A DNA stretch of 7,418 bases, from the NCBI GenBank assembly GCA_039934635.1, contig JBDTLT010000259.1, forward strand, positions 1 through 7,418. Reading direction: 5' to 3'. The notes under the pieces are model-generated. The model was given only the letters and a program-made list of their open reading frames with translations. It made no database searches and was not told the origin of the DNA. Shown here in pieces: positions 1-6,299 of this stretch. Source of the stretch: DATLFA01 sp039934635. Lineage in GTDB: Bacteria; Actinomycetota; Acidimicrobiia; Acidimicrobiales; WLNW01. The translations under genes were made by a program, and so were the position numbers. Each line of letters begins with the position of its first letter. Within the stretch, counting starts at the first letter, position 1.

Positions 1-989
1 TACGAGCCGGGGAACGCCTCGAAGAACAGGTCGCGCAATGCGAGGTCGTCGGCGACGCCGTCGTCGAGCAGCGGGATGTAACGCTCGCCGACGTAGATCC
101 CCCACGTTGTGCGGTTGCATCGCAGATCGCCCACGGCGATGGCTTCGAACGGCAGCCGTGTTCCCGCGCCGAGTTGGACCTGGGCCCACACGTCGTCGTC
201 GGTCAACGCGCGATAGCCGTCGCGCCAACGCCGCTCATTGCCGAGGTACGCGGCCGGCTGAAACGAGAACATTCGAAAGCCCAAAGCACGAGAAGCGATG
301 ATCACCTCGGGGATCTGCTCCACGTTCGACGGAGTGACCGTCATGTTGTGCGCGAGATACGAGCGAATGCCGTACTCGTCGCGCAGGCGATCGAACATCT
401 CGCAGAACGCCGCACGATGCGGCTGCAACTCGGCCTCGGAGCTGGGATGTGTCGCACCACGACGACCACGCATAGTCGTGTCGATATGCGCGGCGAACGA
501 CAACGTCTTGAATCGAGGCGAGCCGTCGGGCCGCAGCACGAGATCGCGCAGGTACTCGTAGTCGAAATCGCCGTGCGTCATGCTCATCGGCATTCGGCCG
601 TGACGGCGCATGACCTCAAGTGTTTCGGCGTGCTCCTGCGGCGACAGCAACGTCACCTCGCCCCCGATGAGCTGAGCGTGGTGACCACGGCCACGCTTCT
701 CGCTCAAGAACGCCATCTGGCGTCCCACCTCCGCGACGGTGTGAGGTCCATCGACCGGCACCCGATTCGCGTCCGCCGAGTGATAACAGGGCTTGCACGC
801 GAAATCGCACGCGGGAAACACACCGTGAGTGCCCTCGCAACCGGCGATACGGCGCCCGATCAGCTGCGCAGGCGTCTTCACGTGTTCCGGTAAGTCCGCC
901 CAACGCTGCTCGAGCACCGCGCTGGTCTCGGGATCGACCGGACGCGTGGCCCGCTCCCACTCACGCACACGGTCACGCAACGTTGTCAT
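1..989 (-). CDS. Radical SAM protein, C-terminus off the left edge (partial)
   Basis: Reading leftward from ATG at 989-987 gives at least 329 residues with no stop before the window edge. A CxxxCxxC cluster (C61, C65, C68, within ACDFACKPCYH) is the radical SAM [4Fe-4S]/S-adenosylmethionine signature, and a GGE motif at residues 109-111 matches the family's SAM-binding strand. A further cysteine (C51) lies ten residues before the cluster and C291 lies late in the visible part; either could bind an auxiliary cluster, but this is not established. The start is the first ATG after the divergent intergenic gap. No clear Shine-Dalgarno sequence precedes it, so the transcript may be leaderless. Substrate and pathway cannot be told from the visible part. 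Radical SAM membership is strong; a more specific subfamily is not claimed. Confidence 0.87.
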   Translation of the reverse strand, partial: MTTLRDRVREWERATRPVDPETSAVLEQRWADLPEHVKTPAQLIGRRIAGCEGTHGVFPACDFACKPCYHSADANRVPVDGPHTVAEVGRQMAFLSEKRGRGHHAQLIGGEVTLLSPQEHAETLEVMRRHGRMPMSMTHGDFDYEYLRDLVLRPDGSPRFKTLSFAAHIDTTMRGRRGATHPSSEAELQPHRAAFCEMFDRLRDEYGIRSYLAHNMTVTPSNVEQIPEVIIASRALGFRMFSFQPAAYLGNERRWRDGYRALTDDDVWAQVQLGAGTRLPFEAIAVGDLRCNRTTWGIYVGERYIPLLDDGVADDLALRDLFFEAFPGS

Positions 990-1055
990 ACGAACTTTGA
1001 TGCGACCAAAGGCGAACACGGCGCGAAAGCTACGGGGCACCGATACGTTCGCGCC
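990..1055. promoter_or_regulatory. Divergent intergenic region between radical SAM and lipoprotein genes
   Basis: Sixty-six bases separate the two divergent start codons, so promoters for both genes probably lie here or inside the opposing gene. A small perfect inverted repeat, CTTTG (995-999) and CAAAG (1007-1011) with seven bases between, sits close to the radical SAM start and could be an operator half-site pair, but arms of five bases are weak evidence. I see no convincing -35/-10 pair. The role is inferred from position. Confidence 0.3.
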
Positions 1056-1883
1056 ATGCGCCCCAGAGCGATGCTGACCGTTGCTCTCCTGGCTATCTCG
1101 ATGCTCGTGATGACCGCGTGCAGCGACGCCTCGTCGTCCGGCACTGAGCCGGTTCGCCCGTTCGATGAAGTTCGGGCGAGCGAGATGGTCTTCGAGGTCG
1201 ACTCCTCCGATGTCAGCAGAGGTATCTTCCACGTGACGACGACCGAGCCGATGATCTGCGCCATCGTCTGGGGCACCGACAACTCGTTCGGACGGTTTAA
1301 CAACAGTTTGTCCATGAACGGGACCGGTATCGAGCAGCACGACGTGGCACTGCCCGGCATCGAAACTGGCGTCGACTACAAGTTCATCGTGCAGGGCACG
1401 ACGGCCGACGGTCGCCTGTACCGATCTAAGGTCTCGACGTTCCGCCTCGAGGCACCGAGCGCCGCTCCTTCGCCGACGGTCGCCGCACCGGGCCGCAACG
1501 TCGCCCCGAAGGCGAAAGTCACACGGGTCAGCTCCGAGTTCTCGGCGGCGTTTGCCGGTTCGAAGGCGATCGACGATGATCGCGCGACGGAGTGGGCCAC
1601 TCGGGGCGATGGTGACAACGGATCGATCACGTTGGATCTCGAGGTGATCACCGACATCAAAGGTGTCGAGTTCGTCACTCGATCGATGGCCGATGGCAGC
1701 GCGATCACGTCGACCTTCACGGTCAGTGTCGATGGGGCAGGGGCGCTCGGCCCGTTCGCTGCAGGCACACTTGCCTCGCCGCGGCCGGTGGCGTTCACCG
1801 CCCGAGGCCGCGTCGTCCGCTTCGACATCGCGACTTCGACTGGAGGCAACGTCGGCGCCGTCGAGATCCGCCTATTTGCCTGA
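1056..1883 (+). CDS. Secreted lipoprotein with Fn3-like and F5/8-type C (discoidin) domains
   Basis: The 275-residue product starts with a basic n-region (MRPR), a hydrophobic core and a lipobox-like VMTAC, so the mature protein should begin at C22 and be anchored by lipid to the outer face of the membrane. A Ser/Glu-rich linker leads into residues about 40-130, which read as a fibronectin-III-like beta sandwich (late G-x-x-Y strand, DG turn, closing STFRL strand). After an Ala/Pro/Ser hinge, residues about 147-275 match a discoidin fold: the KAIDDDRATEWAT segment is the typical 'ID.d..T.W.t' loop, followed by a LDL strand and a closing VEIRLFA strand. Such domains bind carbohydrate or other surface ligands. 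Start: ATG 1056 keeps the positively charged n-region; ATG 1071 is an alternative that loses it. The HD-GYP gene follows after 55 bases on the same strand. Confidence 0.8.
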   Translation: MRPRAMLTVALLAISMLVMTACSDASSSGTEPVRPFDEVRASEMVFEVDSSDVSRGIFHVTTTEPMICAIVWGTDNSFGRFNNSLSMNGTGIEQHDVALPGIETGVDYKFIVQGTTADGRLYRSKVSTFRLEAPSAAPSPTVAAPGRNVAPKAKVTRVSSEFSAAFAGSKAIDDDRATEWATRGDGDNGSITLDLEVITDIKGVEFVTRSMADGSAITSTFTVSVDGAGALGPFAAGTLASPRPVAFTARGRVVRFDIATSTGGNVGAVEIRLFA

Positions 1884-1901
1884 TCGTCTTCGCCCTCCGA
1901 G

Positions 1902-1917
1902 GCCTTTCCCTAAAGGC
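1902..1917 (+). terminator. Hairpin between lipoprotein and HD-GYP genes
   Basis: GCCTTT (1902-1907) and AAAGGC (1912-1917) form a perfect six-base stem with a four-base CCCT loop, 19 bases after the lipoprotein stop. An outer pair TGATCG (1881-1886)/CGATCA (1917-1922) could enclose it. No T-tract follows, so it is not a classical intrinsic terminator. It may attenuate or process the transcript between the two genes, or be incidental. Confidence 0.3.
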
Positions 1918-1938
1918 GATCACCCAGCGTCCGATCCT

Positions 1939-3459
1939 GTGAGGGTGAACTGGCGAGAACGTCATCCCGGCACCGTGATCTGGGCGACAGTCGCATTCGT
2001 CGGGGCGGCCACGGTCATCGTCACCTCCGTCGGCCCTGTCGCTCGAACTGTATGGGTCTCGGCGATCGCCCTGTTCTGGATCGTGACGATCGCGGCCGGT
2101 CTCTGTGTCCTCGCCGCCCTGTGGGTGTTGAGAGTCGCGCATCGAGACGATCGCGCGGAAATCGGCATTCTCGGATCGTCGCTGCTCGTCGTCTCGGTGC
2201 TGCCGCTCGTGCACGGGCTCACCGCGCCCGGCGTGGTGTATGGCGCAAACAGCGCGGTCGTGGCGTCCGTGTATCTGTCGCTCCCTATTGCCTGTATCAC
2301 GGCGTTCCCGCTCCTTGCCGACGGATCGGCAGCAGCGCGTTTCGTCGGACGACATTGGCGCTGGTGGTCGGGTATCAGCGCCACCGTGACGACGACGATC
2401 GCAGCTGCGTTGCTCATTTGGCCCACAGCGGTCAGCGTGCCTGGTCGAGGTCATCCGCTCACATTGTTGCTGTGGATCGGTTCGCTGTCGTGCATGTTCG
2501 CGTTGTCGCTTCGACAGCTCCGTCTCTACTGGATCGGGCGGCGGTTCGCGACGCTGGCGTCGGCGCTCGCGTTCGTTCTTCTGGGGCTCACGTCGCTCGT
2601 TTGGATGGGCGATCGGCCGTTCTCGATCGGTTGGTGGGTGGTTCACGCGCTCGACATCGCGGGTGTGCTCGCCGGTTGCTTCTCACTCGCCTTCGGCTAC
2701 CGACTTCGCGCTGGCATCGGCGAAGTACTCGGCCCACTACTTCGACGCGACCCACTCGTCGCGTTCGAGTTCGGCCTGACTCCGGTTGTCCATCAATTTG
2801 TCGCCGCGCTCGACTCGAAAGACTCCATCACTCGCGACCACGTCGTGCGGGTCACTGAGCTCGCTTTGCGAGTTGGTGAGCGCATGCGCCTATCGCCGAG
2901 CGATCTCCGCGAAGTCGCTCTCGGCGCACTGCTGCATGACATCGGCAAACTCGTCGTCCCCGATGAGATTCTGAAGAAGCCAGGCCGACTCACCGAGTCT
3001 GAGTTCGACGTCATTCGGCAACACACCATCGACGGTGACGCGTTGCTACGAGCGGCGCCGAGCCTTGTGTCGGCGGCACCCATTGTACGCTCGCATCACG
3101 AGCGACTCGACGGCCGCGGCTACCCGGATCGCTTGTCCGGCGACGACATTCCGCTGGGTGCTCGGATCGTGTCGGTCTGCGACGCGTATGACGCAATGGC
3201 CAACACTCGCCAGTATCGACTCGCATTAGGTAACGATGCCGCCTTTGCCGTGTTGCGTGAGCACGCAGGTGCTCAGTGGGACTCAGCCGTCGTGGGGCAT
3301 CTGCTCGACCTGATGACGCAGCCCGACAAGGTCGTTGTCGGCACGCTCGATAACGTCGGTCGCACGGTAGGCCCGGTGATGGATCACCTTTGTGAGTGCC
3401 TTGACTCGTTGCCGGACCCGGTGCGTGAACGGCTCACCGCTTCAGCTCATCGCTTGTGA
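1939..3459 (+). CDS. Eight-helix membrane protein with HD-GYP domain (probable c-di-GMP phosphodiesterase)
   Basis: The C-terminal half is a complete HD-GYP domain, a metal-dependent hydrolase that breaks down cyclic di-GMP on the cytoplasmic side. Visible ligands are H301 (TRDHVVRV), H333-D334 with K337 (HDIGK), H386-H387-E388 and the D391-G-x-G-Y-P396 signature (HHERLDGRGYP), so it should be active. Residues 1-255 hold about eight hydrophobic helices (roughly 12-33, 38-64, 75-97, 104-126, 144-167, 173-191, 203-223, 229-253), probably a sensory or anchoring module; I do not recognise the exact family. The frame stays open upstream through the lipoprotein gene, but that part is a shadow. Coding probably starts at GTG 1939 (506 residues) or GTG 1945; neither has a good ribosome site. 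It may be co-transcribed with the lipoprotein, which would pair a surface-binding protein with c-di-GMP turnover. Confidence 0.88.
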   Translation: MRVNWRERHPGTVIWATVAFVGAATVIVTSVGPVARTVWVSAIALFWIVTIAAGLCVLAALWVLRVAHRDDRAEIGILGSSLLVVSVLPLVHGLTAPGVVYGANSAVVASVYLSLPIACITAFPLLADGSAAARFVGRHWRWWSGISATVTTTIAAALLIWPTAVSVPGRGHPLTLLLWIGSLSCMFALSLRQLRLYWIGRRFATLASALAFVLLGLTSLVWMGDRPFSIGWWVVHALDIAGVLAGCFSLAFGYRLRAGIGEVLGPLLRRDPLVAFEFGLTPVVHQFVAALDSKDSITRDHVVRVTELALRVGERMRLSPSDLREVALGALLHDIGKLVVPDEILKKPGRLTESEFDVIRQHTIDGDALLRAAPSLVSAAPIVRSHHERLDGRGYPDRLSGDDIPLGARIVSVCDAYDAMANTRQYRLALGNDAAFAVLREHAGAQWDSAVVGHLLDLMTQPDKVVVGTLDNVGRTVGPVMDHLCECLDSLPDPVRERLTASAHRL

Positions 3460-3490
3460 CGACCCGCGGTGGATGGCGACCGACTCACTG

Positions 3491-4648
3491 TCATTGACCG
3501 GTGGGGACAAGCGCGAACCAGACGCCACGCGACACGTCGGCTTCACGCAGCGCATCTCGTGCGCCACGAAGTGCTGTGCCTGCATGCGTGCTTCGATAGA
3601 ACCAGGACTCGGCTCGGCGGGCTGCGGGTACATGGTCGGCGAGTGCGAGTGCGGCCTCTTCGTAGTAGGCGCGAACGTCGAGGGCGGCCTGCCCGATCAT
3701 GTTCGCGGGGATCCCGGCATCGTCGATCGGTACGCCGTTTGCAATGCGAACGAATGCGGCGACGAGATCGGCGACATGGTCGGCGCCGCCGAGTCGTACC
3801 ACACCTGTGCGTCGGGTCGCAGCGAACGTTCGCTCATAGGCGGCTCGAAGGCCGAGCGCTTCGTCGACAGCCGGAGGCAGTGAAGTATCGCTTCGTGGGG
3901 GGAGCGAGCATGACAGCGGCAGATCTGATTCGTCGTCGATGCGTTCGTCGAAGTCTACGAGCACGGGCACATCGGTGCGGGGTAACAATGCGAACGCTGC
4001 GGCGAGCACGCGTTTCTGAAAGGCCGGATCTCCTGGTCTGCCGAGGGGACGTCCGAGCGGGAATTGGCAGTGCAACATTCGTGGCGCCCTGATTCGCTCG
4101 GCCTGCCTGCGAACGAGGCTTACGCCGACCGTTGCGAGTCCGGCTGCCTCGAAGACATGGGCCAACGCACTCACGGTGCGCGTGCAGAGCGGTCAAACCG
4201 GTGTGAGCAACACCACGCCCACGCCATCGTCGAGCAGCATCCGCGCTGCCGCCGGACCGGTGTCGAGCCGCAACGTGGTCAAGGTGTGGTCCGGCTGCGC
4301 GCCCATGAAGGACAAGTGCCGTGCCGCGACCGAACCGATGACGCCCTCGGCTGCCAATTCGTGCAGTCGATCGACCGGATAGACGACGTTGAGATCTGCT
4401 GCGACTCCCGCTCGATCGAAGTTCGGCGAGACATGGGCGAGGACGAGGTCGCGGGCCGCGTCGTCGAGTGCCACGAATCCTTGGCCGTCGTGCCACGCGC
4501 CTATGCCATCGTCACGCAGTCCGGCAGTAGTGACGATGGCGACGCGCGCCGTGTTGAGGCGGGGAGCGCGGGTACACGCAGTGTTCCCGAAATCGAACAC
4601 CTCGAGATCGTTGACCGCTTGCCGTATGACGTCGTCTGTAGATCCCAC
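3491..4648 (-). CDS. GrdB/PrdB-like reductase-family selenoprotein, in-frame UGA read as selenocysteine
   Basis: The frame runs from GTG 4648 to TGA 3493-3491, interrupted only by TGA at 4195-4193. Read as selenocysteine, it gives 385 residues. The family is glycine/sarcosine/betaine/D-proline reductase selenoprotein B (GRDB). Before the UGA are an ARVAIVTTAGL strand (residues 34-44), ADLNVVYPVDRLHELAAEG (84-102), SFMG (113-116) and VVLLTPV. After it come PLCTRTV and FPLGRPLGRPGDP (196-208). Homology is continuous across the UGA, at the family's redox site, giving U152-P-L-C155; non-selenium relatives have Cys here. A SECIS-like hairpin follows. GrdB and PrdB are substrate-activating subunits of clostridial amino-acid reductases; in actinobacteria the substrate is unknown and no partner subunit is seen nearby. 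Start: a strong ribosome site (GGGGGTGAG) lies seven bases upstream. The DM13 gene ends 19 bases before. The alternative is a Cys-to-stop nonsense mutation. Confidence 0.82.
4165..4195 (-). promoter_or_regulatory. Selenocysteine UGA codon with SECIS-like stem-loop
   Basis: Transcribed leftward, the UGA (4195-4193) is followed by 11 bases, then GCGCAC (4181-4176), a five-base loop CGUGA (4175-4171) and GUGCGU (4170-4165): six pairs, the lowest a G-U wobble. Bacterial SECIS elements recognised by SelB lie just 3' of the UGA, with the apical loop about 16-37 nt away and a G in the first two loop positions. Here the loop begins 18 nt after the UGA with G second, which fits. The upper stem is strong; I see no convincing lower stem. 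Short GC-rich hairpins are common in this composition, so the position matters more than the stem itself. Confidence 0.62.
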
Positions 4649-4651
4649 CGT

Positions 4652-4660
4652 CTCACCCCC
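4652..4660 (-). promoter_or_regulatory. Ribosome binding site of the selenoprotein gene
   Basis: GGGGGTGAG on the minus strand differs by one base from the ideal GGAGGTGA anti-16S complement, and its GGGGG core ends seven bases before GTG 4648. It fixes that GTG as the start, and lies wholly within the 19-base gap after the downstream-most stop of the DM13 frame (4670-4668), which suggests an operon arrangement. Confidence 0.7.
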
Positions 4661-4667
4661 GATACCT

Positions 4668-5371
4668 TCAGCGTGAACGTAGTGCCATCGCCGAGCCAGA
4701 AGTTACCTTTCCGCTGCGCGTGGCGGTTGGCGTGAGGTCGCTCGCGGCGAACGACGTGGAGAATCGCAAGCACCAGACAACGACAGTTCGGTACTTCGCG
4801 AGGTCGGTCCCTGCGGGGACCTAGTAGTTCTGTGAGCCGACGTTGCCCTTCAGTTTGCCGAGATCGACGAAGTTGTCGTCGAGCGCGCTCGCGGGCGACG
4901 TGGCGGTAACGCCTGCGCTGAGATAGACGAATAGGTCAGGCCCGTTGTCGGTCTGGAATTCTTCGAAGCGTAAGAAGGTCTTGGACCCGTCGGTGATCAC
5001 GGTTGCGACGCCCGACGCGGGGTGGCTCCTGTCGACGAATGTGCCTCGATGAGATTCGAGCGCGGCGCCGGCTGCGGGCGCAGGGGTGGCGCCAGAGGAC
5101 GTCGCTGATAGCGGCGCAACAGTGGATGATGCTGATGGCGATGCACCGGTGGAGGTCGCTGACGGCGATGCACTAGCAAATGGGTTCCCTTCGTCGACTT
5201 TGTCGTCAATGAACAGAAGCTGGAAGGCGAACACGAAGAAGATCAACCACACAAGAGTCGCACCGATGCTGAGCGCGCCAACCGCCGTGGCGACGCGGTG
5301 CGCCCTTGCAGTACGCCGATCCGACCGATGAGTCCCGGCCGTGGCCCTGGTGAACGCGCGGTTTCGCTCAT
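4668..5371 (-). pseudogene. Membrane-anchored DM13-domain protein, interrupted by a frameshift and an in-frame amber codon
   Basis: The uninterrupted piece (GTG 5252 to TAG 4823-4821) has a hydrophobic start, the LFIDDKVDE segment typical of actinobacterial DM13 proteins, an Ala/Ser/Thr/Pro linker (residues about 24-65), then a DM13 domain (GTFVDRSHPASG, RFEEFQTDNGPDLFVYLS, GNVGSQNY). Lesion 1: after the TAG the same frame continues with the rest of the domain (VPAGTDLAKYRTVVVWC then LRFSTSFAASDL), 50 codons to TGA 4670-4668; TAG is one base from GAG (family relatives often have Glu here). Lesion 2: the membrane helix extends upstream of GTG 5252 (VATAVGALSIGATLVWLIFF), where the frame has no start codon. 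A good start, ATG 5371 with GGGAAGG five bases before it, lies in the frame one base off and ends at 5243. Joining them needs one extra base between about 5340 and 5294. DM13 domains are proposed to be redox-active; the conserved Cys of VVWC is lost from the truncated product. Alternatives are sequencing errors or readthrough. Confidence 0.66.
4806..4821 (-). other. Hairpin starting at the DM13 amber codon
   Basis: GGTCCC and GGGACC (plus strand 4806-4811 and 4816-4821) form a perfect six-base GC-rich stem with a four-base loop. On the transcript the stem begins at the G of the UAG codon itself. It is too close to be a usual recoding stimulator, since a ribosome paused at the UAG would have melted it, and no U-tract follows to make it a terminator. 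It may simply reflect codon choice in this part of the DM13 domain. Confidence 0.35.
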
Positions 5372-5496
5372 GATCGCCTTCCCAATCGACGAGTCAGGTA
5401 GCGGGCGACCACCTCGGCGAGCATCGCGTCGTCGTCGATGACCGGCACACGCCCCGGCGTGTGCGATCCGCTCGACTTACTCGCCTCAGAGTTCAT
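5368..5496 (-). pseudogene. 42-codon ORF resembling a response-regulator receiver N-terminus
   Basis: From ATG 5496 to TGA 5370-5368 the product is 42 residues. After a Ser-rich lead it reads GRVPVIDDDAMLAEVVARYL, which looks like strand 1, the acidic cluster and helix 1 of a receiver domain (usual form VLVVDDDPMLAEVVARYL). It then ends in a basic tail (TRRLGRRS). A real receiver is about 120 residues, with the phosphorylated Asp further on, so no working domain is present. The stop overlaps the next ATG as ATGA, and that gene's ribosome site lies inside this ORF, so it may also act as a short translationally coupled leader cistron. No ribosome site precedes ATG 5496, and the next upstream in-frame codon of note is a TGA at 5511-5509. 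Identification as a receiver remnant rests on about 20 residues. Confidence 0.4.
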
Positions 5497-5563
5497 GACG
5501 ACGATTAATCATGCGCGGCCGGGCTATCGGTATCGGTCAGGCGAGAGTTTCGCGATACGTAAG

Positions 5564-5599
5564 GAACTGGCCAGAGGCCCCGGGGCTTTCGGCCAGTTC
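5564..5599 (-). terminator. Long palindrome just after the SRPBCC stop, probable terminator
   Basis: GAACTGGCC (5564-5572) and GGCCAGTTC (5591-5599) are perfect nine-base inverted arms. Between them GCCCC/GGGGC (5577-5586) pairs perfectly, and the bases joining the two add G-U and A-U pairs with one mismatch, so nearly all 36 bases fold into a single hairpin. It lies one base beyond the SRPBCC stop codon, where a terminator belongs. No long U-run follows on the minus strand (it reads CUUACG), as is common for actinobacterial terminators. It separates the SRPBCC genes from the receiver-like/DM13/selenoprotein group. Confidence 0.6.
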
Positions 5600-5600
5600 G

Positions 5601-6041
5601 CTAGGTCGATTCGAGGATCGATCGCAGCTTCGCGAGGTCCTTGCGGTTGGCTCGGCGCATGGCGATCGTCATGAACGGGGCCATCGCCTTTGAGAATCCA
5701 GCGGGTTCGCCACGGTTGCGTAAGGTCATGCGAGTCTTGGTCTCGCCGAGCGCGGACCAGGTATAGGTGGTTTCCATGGGGAACGGTCCGTGCGCGGTAC
5801 GCATGACGAGACGCTCGTTCGCCACGAGCTCGACGACCTCGTACGTATAGGCGAGTCGCCGGCCGAGGAATCGGGCCACGAACGCGACTCGTGATCCCAC
5901 TTCGGCCGGCGGTGGCGTCTCCCATTCGACGGAATCGATGTTGTCGTACCACTTCGGCGCGTTGGACGGATCGGTGGCGAAGGCCGCGACGATGGCGATG
6001 GGTCGATCGATCGTGATGTCAGTGACGATGTCGACGGGCAC
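5601..6041 (-). CDS. SRPBCC (polyketide cyclase/dehydrase-like) family protein
   Basis: The 146-residue product has the START/Bet v 1-like pattern: an N-terminal beta strand (IVTDITIDRPIAIVAAFATD), the 'P..W.....V' segment (NAPKWYDNIDSVEW), then antiparallel strands (GSRVAFVARFLGRR, YTYEVVELVANERLVMRTA, METTYTWS, KTRMTLRNRGEP) and a long C-terminal amphipathic helix ending LAKLRSILEST. The length is normal for the family, which forms hydrophobic ligand-binding cavities; ligand and reaction cannot be told from sequence. GTG 6041 is chosen because GGAGAG (6051-6046) lies four bases upstream. It ends with TAG, followed at once by the palindrome. The SRPBCC fragment ends 27 bases upstream on the same strand, so the two were probably one transcript. 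Confidence 0.8.
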   Translation of the reverse strand: MPVDIVTDITIDRPIAIVAAFATDPSNAPKWYDNIDSVEWETPPPAEVGSRVAFVARFLGRRLAYTYEVVELVANERLVMRTAHGPFPMETTYTWSALGETKTRMTLRNRGEPAGFSKAMAPFMTIAMRRANRKDLAKLRSILEST

Positions 6042-6068
6042 GATGCTCTCCGATCGATCGATGTTCGG

Positions 6069-6299
6069 CTATCGCCCCGATGCGAGAGCCGCGAGCCGGT
6101 CACCGAGGAAGTGGTTCCAACCCTTGGTGTGGTCCTCAGCATGTGTTGCGGGCATGTCGTAGTGGCGCAGCACGAGCAGGGTGCCGGTGTCGCGCGGGGT
6201 GAGGGTGACCTCGACGCGAGTAGATCCGGGGTCGAGCGCATCTCCTGGTTCGTTGTGCTCCCAGCCCGCGGCTGCCGTGTTGAGGATCCGGTTGCGCAA
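6069..6299 (-). pseudogene. C-terminal half of an AHSA1-type SRPBCC protein
   Basis: The frame encodes at most 76 residues from a TTG at 6299, with an in-frame stop at 6317-6315. The C-terminal portion is a good AHSA1/SRPBCC ending: GWEHNEP, then PGSTRVEVTLTPRDTGTLL, LRHYDMP, and KGWNHFLGDRLAAL, matching the closing strands and final helix of the family. Full-length members are about 140-160 residues, so the N-terminal half is missing. The sequence just before the match (RNRILNTAAA) is not family-like, and I could not find the missing half in the other two minus frames up to 6545. It looks like a 5'-truncated gene whose breakpoint lies near 6265-6300. It ends with TAG, 27 bases before the next SRPBCC start. 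A short functional protein cannot be excluded. Confidence 0.55.

Noticed and set aside
1663..1938. N-terminal extension of the HD-GYP frame upstream into the lipoprotein gene
   Set aside because: It overlaps the discoidin domain coding sequence, is Ser/Arg-rich and not protein-like, and hydrophobic family-like sequence begins only after 1939.
1795..2646. Long minus-strand frame opposite the HD-GYP gene
   Set aside because: Arg/Asp/Gln-rich composition typical of an antisense shadow in high-GC DNA; the plus strand has clear membrane helices and HD-GYP motifs.
3469..4092. Plus-strand open frames across the selenoprotein gene
   Set aside because: Arg-rich low-complexity shadows; the minus strand carries continuous GRDB-family homology.
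5243..5371. Programmed -1 frameshift joining the ATG 5371 frame to the DM13 frame
   Set aside because: The required shift is in the -1 direction, but no slippery heptamer in the correct phase is visible in the overlap, so a simple indel is more likely.
5494..5513. CATGA/TCATG inverted repeat over the receiver-like ORF start
   Set aside because: Five-base arms ten bases apart are expected by chance and have no supporting context.
6051..6062. Repeats of CGATCGATCG near 5616, 6003 and 6051, flanking the SRPBCC start
   Set aside because: Short self-complementary GATC runs are frequent in such genomes; the copies show no consistent spacing or shared flanks.
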